Assembly: GCA_023091665.1 (NCBI GenBank)
Contig: JALJCQ010000018.1
Span: forward strand, 310,001-374,000
From: Pythium myriotylum
Taxonomy: Eukaryota > Oomycota > Peronosporomycetes > Pythiales > Pythiaceae
DNA: 64,000 bases
Direction of reading: 5' to 3'
Position numbers and translations under genes: made by a program. Positions 51,227 through 60,275 of this stretch are shown piece by piece (within the stretch, counting starts at the first letter, position 1; every line of letters starts with the position of its first letter). Under the pieces are notes generated by a model. That model ran no database searches. It worked only from the letters and a program-made list of their open reading frames with translations, and was not told where the DNA came from.

Positions 51227-53000
51227 ATGCAACATTCCACCATAACAACCCTGGGCATCGCCGCGCGCGTTGCGCCGCGCTGTGGGAGCCGCTTTCGCTA
51301 TCTCAGTACTCTCTCCACTGGCGTGCCACTGCACGCCAAGCGCGTCGTCTCGGCTGTACGTGCTGTCTCCTCCCTCTCTCGACGGTCTCCGCTAATCTTG
51401 TTGTGTCGATTGAACGCGACAGTCGGTGGACTCGCTGGACGACGACGGCGACGCGCTCGCGACGACCGACGCGACGTCGCGGCTGCTCCGCGTGCCGTTT
51501 GCTGTGCCCGGCGACGCGCTTGAGGTCGAGATCTGGCACAAAGACGCGGCCAACACGCGCCAGCGCGACGCCATGTTCGCGCAGCTCGTGAAGATCGTTG
51601 AGCCGAGTCGCCACCGCGTGGATGCGCCATGTGCCAAGTACTTTGGGGTCTGTGGAGGCTGCAAGCACCAGAACGTAGCGTACGACGAGCAGCTCGAGCA
51701 AAAGCAGCGCCGGGTCGAGTCGCTGTTCCAGTCTCTCGACATGCGCGAACCTGTACGCCGGATTCTCGGTGTGGATGTTGCGGCAGGAGGACTGTTCGAG
51801 TACCGCAACAAGATGGAGTTTACCTGCAGTACGGGTCGGTGGATGCTCGAGTCGGAGATGGCTGAGAGTGAGAACGAGGATGGCCGCCCGGTCATGCCGA
51901 GCTTCACGTTGGGCATGTTTCCGGTGTCCTCGGTGGGCACGCGTCGCGCGAGGCTCATGAAGAAACGAGGCCGCGTGCAGTGGAACGCGCGCATTCTCTC
52001 GATCGATGGCTGCTCGTTGCAGGACAAAGCCTGCGATGAGCTTCTGAACCGCATCCAGAGTTTGTGCGAAGAGTTCGCCATCGAAGCGTACGACTTCCAC
52101 TCGCATGAGGGCTTCCTCAAGAATGTGATCCTGCGTCGAGGTATAGTCGATGGAAGACGTGAGATTATGGTTGGCTTCGTCACGACAACGCTGGGAGGAG
52201 GACAACAGGATGTTTTGGAACAGCTCGTCGCGAAACTCATAGCAGAACGCACTGACTCCGAACTCGTGTCGGTTATTCAGCGACAAGACGAGGAGGCTCT
52301 TCGCCACCGCGTCCAACGTGGAGAGCTCTCAGATGTTGGCGCTTCCAAGCTAGAGATGGAACGTGTGCTCTTCGGCAATGACCACTTCCACGACTCGATC
52401 CTGGACCACAAGTTCCAGGTCTCATTTGACTCGTTCTTCCAGCCCAACTCAACGCAAGCGTCTACTCTTTACAGCGTGATCCGTGTCGAGCTTGCATTGA
52501 GTACTCGTAAACCAGTCGTGTGGGACCTGTTCTGTGGTGTTGGAAGCATCGGCATCTGCATGGGAGCACACGTTGACAAGCTCGTTGGCATTGAGCTAGT
52601 TGAGGCTGCGGTCCACAAAGCTCGGTACAACGCTCAGATCAACGGATACAGTGACAAGATGGAGTTCCATCACCTCGATTTATCGAATCATTGGAATGAA
52701 GTGACTGCACAGCTGCAGCAACTGATGGCGGACAAATCGACCCGGCCCGATATCATAATCTTGGATCCCCCGCGCGGAGGACTCCACAAAAAACTCGTGG
52801 CGCTGCTTCGCGGTCTCGCTCCTTCACGGATCTGCTATGTATCATGCAACCCGCAAACCCAAGCTCGCGATTTTGCTCTTTTGACCGTAGAGGAGGAAGG
52901 AGACGCAGCGTTCGTTATCGACTACGTACAGCCCGTCGATATGCTACCCCACACACCCCATATCGAGACCGTCGCATGGCTCTCGCGAAGATTGGAGTGA
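51227..53000 (+). CDS. TrmA/RlmD-type RNA (uracil-5)-methyltransferase, predicted mitochondrial, two exons
   Basis: Methylates C5 of uracil in RNA (tRNA or large rRNA) using SAM. Exon 1 (51227-51355, 43 codons) joins exon 2 (51423-53000) in frame across a 67-base intron with GTACGT donor and ACAG acceptor; an in-frame stop at 51411 rules out reading straight through. The product is 568 residues. Exon 1 is rich in Arg, Ser and Thr and free of acidic residues (ARVAPRCGSRFRYLST), a good mitochondrial presequence. Then a TRAM-like segment, the Fe-S cysteine cluster C-x6-C-x2-C (113, 120, 123; CGGCKHQ), the SAM motif VWDLFCGVGSIGI, D491 in LDPPRGGL, and the catalytic Cys518 in VSCNP. Complete for the family. 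The intron is inferred. Confidence 0.87.
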
Positions 53001-53696
53001 CGTACCTCGGCTTTTGAAATATAGATCCAGAATGCGATGAACGTTGTTCTCAGTGTGAAAGTGCTTATCATTGATGTCGTTCAGTCATGCAGAAATCAGC
53101 TGCTTCATCGTGAACTTCCGAGGATCACATTTATCACTCGTCGTGGGATATTCTGGTCAAACATTTAACGTCATACAGCCTTTCCTATGCCACCAACCAC
53201 TGGGCGATCTAATCTGTATGCGGATATTTGAGCACCAAATATCAAGGCAAGCGAGTGGGCGTGGATAAGCCCACAACCACAAGATGGTAGCGATTTGACA
53301 GCGGGGAAGACGTTAAGTTGAAGCGCTACACCTGTGGTTGAGCTGGCCGGGAAAGGAAAAATGTGGAAAGCGGAGGATCGAGAAAGCAACGAACCAGTTG
53401 ATCAAGAAGTCTATTGCAGGAATAGTAGCATGCAGTCTGAATGCTAGGCGAAGGCACTTAATATCTCTTGAAGCCTCGTCTCGAGGTGAAGGACAAGCTC
53501 TTCGTGCCCTGTAAGACCTCCATCTTGTTGATTTCAAGGTGTGCCAAATTTGCGCTGTACCTTCGCAAGGAGGATTTTCTCGTTTAGATAAACATGATTG
53601 TCACGTCACGTCCTTGATGCGATGAGTTGGTCTATTCACAACTCCAGTTCAATTATTGTTGTGGATGTTGTATGTTGTCTCCTTGCGCTGCAGATC
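53001..53696. other. Intergenic
   Basis: 0.7 kb between convergent genes; nothing supported. Confidence 0.5.
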
Positions 53697-54755
53697 TTAA
53701 ACCTGCTGTTCCGTATCAATACACGGTTCAGGAGAGCGATTCACTCCTCCATCCATGAGCATATTCTCAGAGGCTGCTAGGAACTCAGTGACACACTTTT
53801 CGACAGCTGATCCAACCACATCCAGCAACTTTTTGGAATCCACTCCGTTCCACATCGGGGATGAATTGACACTCGTGAGCGATACGACGGCGACGGTGCA
53901 AGCTAGTCCGGAGTCAGGCGATGGCAAGATGGCGACCCACATTGTGTCGCTTGCAGCGTCAATCGTCATTTCACGGCTCACGACTGAGCTCGCTGAGTGC
54001 CACGTGAAGAGAATCCTTCCTCCTAGATCGTCTGTCGGCATTTTTTCTTCGGACTGACCTTCAATGACAGCGTGATACTTAAGTGAGAGGGACTCACCGC
54101 CCACAAAAGGAGGCTTTTTCATCGCGAATTTGACTGCGCACGTGGTATGCGATCGATCTAGCACAACCGGGTTCAGCCACGGCGACTCGGAAGCCGATGT
54201 CATGCATCCACTGTCTGTGAGAGCCTTCCACATCACGCCGGCCGTCGTGTGCAAGTCAAATGGCAGATGGCGAACAGCTCCAAGCCGCACGCAGTCGTTG
54301 TCCGTCTCTCTCGCCCATCGATCCTGAGCGTCGTCAACACGAAGGTCAAGAGCTTTCATCGCAAGCAGCGCAGTTTCCCATGACGCCGCCTGGAGGTTCT
54401 TGCGTCGAAGTCGCCCGACGACCGCGGCGTCGGCAGCCCGAGTGGCGAGCCTCTTCTCCTCTACGAGTCGCTCCCCCATCGGCACCTCCTGCAGCAGTAT
54501 CCAGAGTCTTTCGATCCAGTCGGCACGACGCTGCACCTCGCTCAACAGCGTGCTGTTCTCTCGCTGGGCCTTGTGAGTCGCGACGGCCTGACGCTCAGCC
54601 ATTCGCTGCCAGACCCCGGGCATGAACCGAGACTTGGACGGCTGCGTGGTCAGTCGCGCCGCGTGGGCTTCGAGCTCGCGCACGAGCACGCGCAGCGCTC
54701 GCAGCTCAGCGGTCTCGCGGTCGCGCGTCGAGTTGCGGCGGCGAGGAGCGGGCAT
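53697..54755 (-). CDS. M96-like protein: N-terminal basic coiled coil plus START-like region
   Basis: 352 residues from an ATG at 54755. The N-terminus is strongly basic (MPAPRRRNSTRDRETAELRA) and runs into a leucine-spaced helix, like the bZIP-type start of the oomycete 'M96 mating-specific' family. The middle (about 60-150) is helical with an Arg/Ala-rich part. The C-terminal 180 residues (TTAGVMWKALTD onward, with ESLSLKYHAVIE and MWVAILPSPDSG) resemble the START-like lipid-binding region of those proteins. I assign the family from memory of its architecture, not from a search. Intronless, no signal peptide. Possibly a lipid-responsive regulator; role unknown. Confidence 0.6.
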   Translation of the reverse strand: MPAPRRRNSTRDRETAELRALRVLVRELEAHAARLTTQPSKSRFMPGVWQRMAERQAVATHKAQRENSTLLSEVQRRADWIERLWILLQEVPMGERLVEEKRLATRAADAAVVGRLRRKNLQAASWETALLAMKALDLRVDDAQDRWARETDNDCVRLGAVRHLPFDLHTTAGVMWKALTDSGCMTSASESPWLNPVVLDRSHTTCAVKFAMKKPPFVGGESLSLKYHAVIEGQSEEKMPTDDLGGRILFTWHSASSVVSREMTIDAASDTMWVAILPSPDSGLACTVAVVSLTSVNSSPMWNGVDSKKLLDVVGSAVEKCVTEFLAASENMLMDGGVNRSPEPCIDTEQQV

Positions 54756-55393
54756 CGGCGAGAAAAGGCAAGTGAGACCGAGGTGAGACAGACTGTCAGT
54801 GTTTGTAACAGTGGTACGAACTGGATGCTGAACTTCGGATCATCGTGGAAGACGGCGTCCCAAGTTCGGCATCTCGAGTTCGGTGGGTCGTTCGATTGCC
54901 CGCAGCTCTCGGTGCGTGGAGAGACGATGCGTGCGCTGTCTCCAAAGACGACAGTTGTGGGCGATCGAGATGTGTTGATTTGGTTGAGAAAGGGGAGGGC
55001 GAGAATCATAGGTCCACCTTCGTCTCGAGTTGCACCGTCGACCACTCTCGTCTCCCTGTGGCATCGCTGATACGGCGTGGTCCAAGAAGAAAACAAGTGT
55101 TCGAGCCTATCTTGCATTCCAAGAGGCCTTATTCGACGCTGGGTTCCACCAGATTATTCGCCTCGCCGACGAATCTTTGGTCGCGTCGTTAGCTCTGTAC
55201 TCGGAGAAATTGAACGAGCGACAAGAGGAGCCTGGCAGGCTGCCGCTCGGCCGAGGAGCTGATCCATGCAACGCTTATTTCGGCTTCTTTGTTATCGTTT
55301 CCGACGGGACTTGCCTGGGTGAGTCACCCAGGCTTGACACCACTGGTCACCCAGTGGGCGACCAGTGGTGTCAAGGTAAGCGAGGATAGGAAG
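54756..55393. other. Intergenic with hairpins
   Basis: No supported gene. It ends in the double hairpin at 55314-55375. Confidence 0.5.
55314..55375. repeat. Two adjacent perfect hairpins
   Basis: CCTGGGTGA/TCACCCAGG with a one-base loop (55314-55332), followed with no gap by CTTGACACCACTGGTC/GACCAGTGGTGTCAAG with an 11-base loop (55333-55375). They sit about 20 bases beyond the 3' tail of the LINE-like remnant and could mark its target or a foldback element. Confidence 0.7.
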
Positions 55394-56029
55394 TGATGAT
55401 GATGATGATGATGCAGGTGGAGTCTATTGAGTTCAACTATGTGAATCCTAATAGCTGGGAGCTTAGCGGGTATCGACCTAGAGGGGGTCAACGGGAAGGC
55501 CTGTTATTGGCCACCACGGACGTAGGTCGTTGGCTAGCAGGGCGGGAAGATCAGTATGACCTCCGCGGTTCGTAGGGTGGTTGACTTGGGCACTGTGTCG
55601 TGAGTCCATGGCCAGGTTAGCCATTGCATCAGCCATCCGGTTATGCGCACGAGCTTGATGGATCCACCTCTGGATGCCAAGGCGATCTGCGAGCTGACGT
55701 GCGCGGTTATAGCTGACCAGAAGTTTTGAGTTGCGCGGTGGTCTGTGTTCTCGCATCTGACGCAAAACGAGGGCACTGTCACCGATTACTTGGAGAGAGG
55801 AAAAACCAAGCGAATGAGCCTTGCGGAGCCCAACAAGCAGGCCTTGATATTCAGCTTGATTGTTTGTCATTCGTGGTGACGCGAGACTGGTCGCAGCACT
55901 CCAGATGATCTCTGCCGCGCCTGAGTGGGGAGCAGCTCGAACCAGTACTGCCCCAGCCCCACCTGGGACTGAGGATAGGAAGTACGTATCTGAGAGAATA
56001 GCACTACCAGAGGTGGAGAACAATTGACA
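55394..56029 (-). mobile_element. LINE-like 3' remnant with RNase H domain
   Basis: On the minus strand an open frame of about 182 codons (56023-55478, no ATG; stop just upstream) encodes an RNase H fold: GGAGAVLV strand, TNNQAEYQGLL (Glu), VIGDSALVLRQM (Asp) and HNRMADAMA (Asp). It is followed by about 60 bases of non-coding DNA with AATAGACTCCACCTG and a CATCAT tail (55394-55413). A C-terminal RNase H followed by a short-repeat tail is typical of some non-LTR retrotransposons, so I read it as a 5'-truncated LINE. Homologous to the remnant at 62.8-63.1 kb along the whole shared length. Confidence 0.65.
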
Positions 56030-56067
56030 TTATGCTTCGTGGCTAATCCAAAGGCATTGAGTAGCTA

Positions 56068-56691
56068 TTAGCGCCCTATGAGAACTTCAACGACACGGGC
56101 ATGGAGCAAAACTAAAGCCATAGTGCCCACGACGACGCCGAAACCAACAATCGCGTTCTGTGTGGTCGATTCGGCTGGTGGAGTGACGCCATGAAGTACG
56201 AGCATCATCGAGTACAAGCTTGCGCAATAGTCGGCTAGAGGCTCTGTCGATCGTTCCACCTCCGGGAGCTCCATCCAGATACACGCCATTGCGTGAGCCA
56301 CCAAGAAAATTGCGCTTATCGTAGACAGTTTTACCGCGGACTTTGTTTCCTTAGTCGTGAATTCTTCTTGGAGGGAACACAGATGCTGGAAGAGACAAGC
56401 AGTACGCACTAGAGTGTGCACGGTGACGGCTGGGATAGTGTCGCTTGCGAAGTACACTGGCCCCCCGACGAGTAGATCCAATATCTGTAGTTGTGAGGGC
56501 CTCGCTCCGATGCTGAGCATACAGTCCACTACAAGTATGACCTCGTTTGAGAGCATCATACGACAGCACAGAGTGTCCTGTGCAAGGTCGAGCAGTCGCG
56601 TATTCGAAATTGGCACGAGCACGAGTTGGGCAATCGTGCAGATCAGCACCAGACCGCGCCACAAGTGATTCATTTGCAACCATCGTAGCAT
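56068..56691 (-). pseudogene. Partial voltage/cyclic-nucleotide-gated type ion channel
   Basis: 207 codons from an ATG at 56691 with five to six hydrophobic spans. The stretch AIFLVAHAMACIWMEL is the S5 'H..ACIW' signature of EAG/CNG/HCN-type channels. It is followed by YCASLYSMMLVLHGVTP in the place of the pore loop and QNAIVGFGVVVGTMALVLLHA in the place of S6 (quoted as two parts QNAIVGFGVVVG and TMALVLLHA). The selectivity sequence (GYG-like) is not kept, and the cytoplasmic cyclic-nucleotide-binding region is missing; the frame stops right after S6. It is either a truncated, probably dead copy or one exon of a gene whose other exons I cannot find. Functional conduction is unlikely. Confidence 0.5.
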
Positions 56692-57924
56692 ATTTGACTG
56701 AAGCGCAACCCGCCGTAAGACTGGATATCGATATGATGGTGTAGGAGCTGATAAGAGGGAATTAGACTGGACTCACGCTTTCAACTGGCTCGTGCACGGG
56801 ATCTGTTCTCCAGGAGGCAAATGGTGCCAGTGCGGAGTGTGCTGCAGCTTCTTCGTCGTAGTCAACACAAGGGCGTTATCATTAGACAACGCCTATTTGT
56901 AGCACCCAGCCGACGAGGAAGAGGCGATTGTTGTCGAACTCGGAAGCGATAGAAAACCAGGCTTGTTGGGCTCGTTACGAGTAGAAGCAGAACTCGAGCA
57001 TGTACTTCCTCGGAAACATCCCCAGTCACATTCCGTGAGCATGGCCCGCAACCGGCATCATCGTTTTTATGTCGACGCTCCGGCTGACCGTTCAGCACTG
57101 CAACCTGAAGTGCGATACCTAGCCATTCAACTCACGTTTTGTCTTGAGTTGTGGTTTATCGCAAGTGCCCGCCGTGACTTCGAGCAGTCCAGTAAAACCA
57201 CTTCAAGGGTGTTTTGTCCGAGAAAGTTGGGCTCTCGACGAACCCGATGACTCGTCGCTCGCGCACCTGTGTTCTGCCCTCCAAACGACCGACGGCTCTG
57301 AAGAGGTAACACGTTAGTTTCGCAGAAACTGCGCAACATTTCCTGTTCGCCGTGCCAGGAACTGTTTCTTCTCATGGATAGATTTGGGGCCTCGAACGAC
57401 CATGTGGCTCAATTAATTCCTCGGAACAGTATCGTTTGCCCTTGTCTCATTTATGACCGCTCGATTACGAAGAATACTTTCGCCGCATGCTGCTCGAAAA
57501 TGGCTCCATGAGATGGTAGAGCACCAAAAAAAGCGGTTCTTAATAGCTAGTCGTGAGGATTGTATCGCGGTGGTGCAAACGAAATCATGAGTGCCCTATT
57601 TTTACATTTCCAAGTTTCCGATTGCTGTCGTGGCGACGCTTCATACAATAATGAGAGACTGGAGAAGCAGACGAACACAGTGGTTGACTGCCACTCCAGA
57701 GACGACCAAAGCGCAGTCCATTACTCCATGCCAAACAATCGATTGATGAAATCGTTTTTGGCTTTTTGAGCATGTCGCGGTCGTGGATCAATTCGGGCCA
57801 AATACTCGAGGGAATCAGCACAAGGTGAAACAACATGTTGGAATAGTTTCCAAGACTCTCGGGTGTCAATCGATAATGAAACATCCTTCTCTGCGAAGTG
57901 ACTGCGCACTTTGAATCAAGCATC
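56692..57924. other. Intergenic up to palindrome edge
   Basis: 1.2 kb with only short unrecognised ORFs. Ends sharply where the inverted repeat starts. Confidence 0.5.
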
Positions 57925-58248
57925 CAGAAACGGGAAACCAACGGAAATCCATTGTGAGTGCTGTGTGTACGAACTCCGTTAGTTCAAGGATGAGATGAAA
58001 GTTGAAAGATTGTTGGGATCAGTCAGTCAGATGAACAGGTTTTTTGTTGGGACAGGATGAAATCATCAAATTAGCGAGGCTGAAAGTGAGTCATCGTCGA
58101 GTAGAGTGACCGGAAGCATACTGGATAGAAGGGAGAAATCCTGGCGGAGCTTCGTTGTTGCGTGGTGGGCAGAAGCGCCATCTCCAGGAGAGACTGAGTA
58201 GACCCGTCCCCCTCCCCCCTCCACCGATCCTCAATCGTGACTACCTGC

Positions 58249-58962
58249 CTACTTGAACCAGGCCTTGGCGAGGTTGTTCTGGAAGTTGCCGTTCTTGAAT
58301 GGCACATTGGCTCGGCCGAAGTCGGTCGTCTCGAGCGCGTTGCGCGCGGCATCCGTGAGCTGGTCCCACTGGATGAGCGGCTGCTGCTCACCGTCCTCTC
58401 CAGCGGATCCTAGTTCGTGGGTCTGCGGCCAGTCGAACCAGTAGCGAACCCGGGGAGTCACTATATTCGCGACGCTTGGGTGGGACGTCGAACGGTAGCC
58501 ACCGTGGGCCGAGGCCGAGAGCGCGACGATGCGCGCGGTCTGCTCGTTGCTGTTGCTGAGCCAGACGACGAGACTCTCCCACTCGTGGCGGTGGCCGATG
58601 CCGGTGCTCGATGAGTCCTTGGGCATGTACCAGGCGTACATGATGACGAAAAGTCCGTTGTACCATCCAGTGCGCGCATAGATCTGTCCCTTGGAGCGAT
58701 CCCTGCAGCCAGCGCCGGGCGAGCCCGTGGGCTTGAGTCCACCGCCAGTGTTACCCCACTGGTCGACGGCCGGGTACGCGGAGCACGAGTTCTCATACTT
58801 GATCATTGGCTTGAACTTGACGGCGAGTTTCTGGTTACCACCGACGGGGTTGGGTTGCGGCCAGACCGGGACAGCGCCGTGGTTGATGACAGCAGCGTCG
58901 GCGGTGAGGGCGGTGAGTGCGAGCGAGGCGGCGACTGCGATCTTGGTGAGGATGGCGACCAT
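58249..58962 (-). CDS. NLP9: secreted NPP1-type NLP in left palindrome arm
   Basis: A 237-residue intronless NLP with signal peptide MVAILTKIAVAASLALTALTADA. Mature start is about AVINHGAVPVW. Cysteines are C60 and C86, and the heptapeptide is GHRHEWE at 123-129, followed by SLVVWLSN instead of NAIVWLDN. It differs more from the 1-10 kb array than those copies do from each other: KYENSCSAYPAV for the VNGCQPYPAV block, VIMYAWYMPKD, RSTSHP for KTSYP, and VRYWFDWP for YKSTWP. So it is a separate NLP lineage. Its mirror copy NLP10 is the same except for one residue (Ser here, Phe there, in HELG[SF]AGEDG). Both retain all landmark residues, with Glu for Asp in the heptapeptide. Confidence 0.95.
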   Translation of the reverse strand: MVAILTKIAVAASLALTALTADAAVINHGAVPVWPQPNPVGGNQKLAVKFKPMIKYENSCSAYPAVDQWGNTGGGLKPTGSPGAGCRDRSKGQIYARTGWYNGLFVIMYAWYMPKDSSSTGIGHRHEWESLVVWLSNSNEQTARIVALSASAHGGYRSTSHPSVANIVTPRVRYWFDWPQTHELGSAGEDGEQQPLIQWDQLTDAARNALETTDFGRANVPFKNGNFQNNLAKAWFK

Positions 58963-59807
58963 AGTTTGGGTTTGGGGGTGTGGAGGTGTGGACTGGGTAG
59001 TCTTTATTTGCTGGGTGACTTGAGTTTGTCGTGGGAGATTGGAGAGTGAGTGAGAGAGGACGAGGTGGAGAAGGAGGTGGATTGCAGCCCCATGGGCGGT
59101 CTGCTAGGAAGGAGGGCTATGCTCGACGTTGGGATGGCTGTGAGGATATACAGAGGTCTTTTATCCGAGACAATATCCACCGATCTTACCTTGTCAGCTG
59201 TTGTCGGGGCCGGTTCTACGCTAACTTCGGTGAAGATGGGTCCCGCTTCCGACGTGGACGCATCTGTTTCAAGTTGTAGCTCGTGGCATCCATTATGACA
59301 TTTTGGGAGACGATCTTATCGCTTCGCAGACAAGTTGTGAGTATTTATTCGTCAGCGACAGTGCATCTATAATGGGCATCGCTCCGGAACCCATCAAGCG
59401 AGCGCATCCACCCGGTAGGAATGCTTTGCTATGCTCTCTGGCACACGTGTGCAATCATGCCGTTGTTTTGGTTGATTTACTGTGACACGCACTATTGCCA
59501 ACTTCGAGAACTCTATTGCGTCCCCGTCCGACACTTGAGCCATCCTGTTTGCGGACCTGCTCGGTGGCATCCCTTTTTAATCGTTCGGACGGCGTGTGTT
59601 CTGTTGCAGTTCTGGTCACAGAACACTGCGAGGTGGTCATCGTGACACATGATTACCTTGGATGAGTCCATCGGCACCATGCATGGATAGCTCACTGTCA
59701 GGTGACTCCTTTATACAGTACTGTGCTTCATGTTGTACAAGCTGTGACCTTGCGGGCATACGGATTTGGGTTTGTGACTCCCACCGAGTCACCCATCCCA
59801 TCCCGGG

Positions 59808-59856
59808 ACCTCTGACCTCTGACCTCCGACCTCCGACCTCCGACCTCCGCCTCCCC
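59808..59856. repeat. Heptamer minisatellite CCTCYGA (left copy)
   Basis: About six tandem copies of a CCTC[CT]GA heptamer. The mirror copy lies at about 60633-60681 in the right arm. Not the telomere repeat. Confidence 0.7.
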
Positions 59857-60213
59857 CGACCTCTGCGGGACTCGATTCTCGGGCGTTTTTTTTTGCTCGT
59901 CTGGGCAGGCAGAGTTGGCGCAACCATTGTTTAAAACGACGAGGTCCAAAGCTCTAAGTTTCTGCAACTTCGAATGCCGAAGCGTTATTTTATCATCCAT
60001 TGACGATGGTGGGGCGAAGAGACCGGCGAAACTACCGGGAGTCAATGACCCCAGATCACGGAAGTTGACATGTCAGCTGCCGCTGAATGCACTCCAAACG
60101 ATTATAGACTGTCCATATGTGACACGAAGATGGCTACACGAACTACACATACCCTAATGATGATGATGGAGGTTGAAGTCGACTGCGTTGGGCCTCCATC
60201 ATCAATGCGATGG

Positions 60214-60275
60214 CTACACGAACTACACATACCGTAATGATGATGATGGAGGTTGAAGTCGACTGCGTTGGGCCT
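60214..60275. repeat. 62-bp palindrome spacer, itself a copy of the arm end
   Basis: The unpaired centre repeats the sequence just outside it (CTACACGAACTACACATACC...GACTGCGTTGGGCCT), so the centre holds three copies of one unit of about 82 bp: two direct on the left and one inverted on the right. One base differs (ACCGTAATG against ACCCTAATG). Confidence 0.9.

Larger units (their letters stand above)
57925..60213 (-). repeat. Left arm of a 4.65-kb palindrome
   Basis: Pairs with 60276-62579. From 57925 to about 59737 every position pairs with 120504 minus itself. Nearer the centre the sum is 120489, because the right arm has 15 extra bases (about 60754-60768). Few substitutions were seen (one changes Ser to Phe in the NLP pair, another Lys to Met in a shadow frame). 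The arm holds NLP9, a minisatellite and its flanks. Confidence 0.95.

Noticed and set aside
59808..59856. CCTCCGA heptamers as telomere repeats
   Set aside because: The oomycete-type telomere repeat would be CCCTAAA/TTTAGGG. These differ and form only a short internal array.
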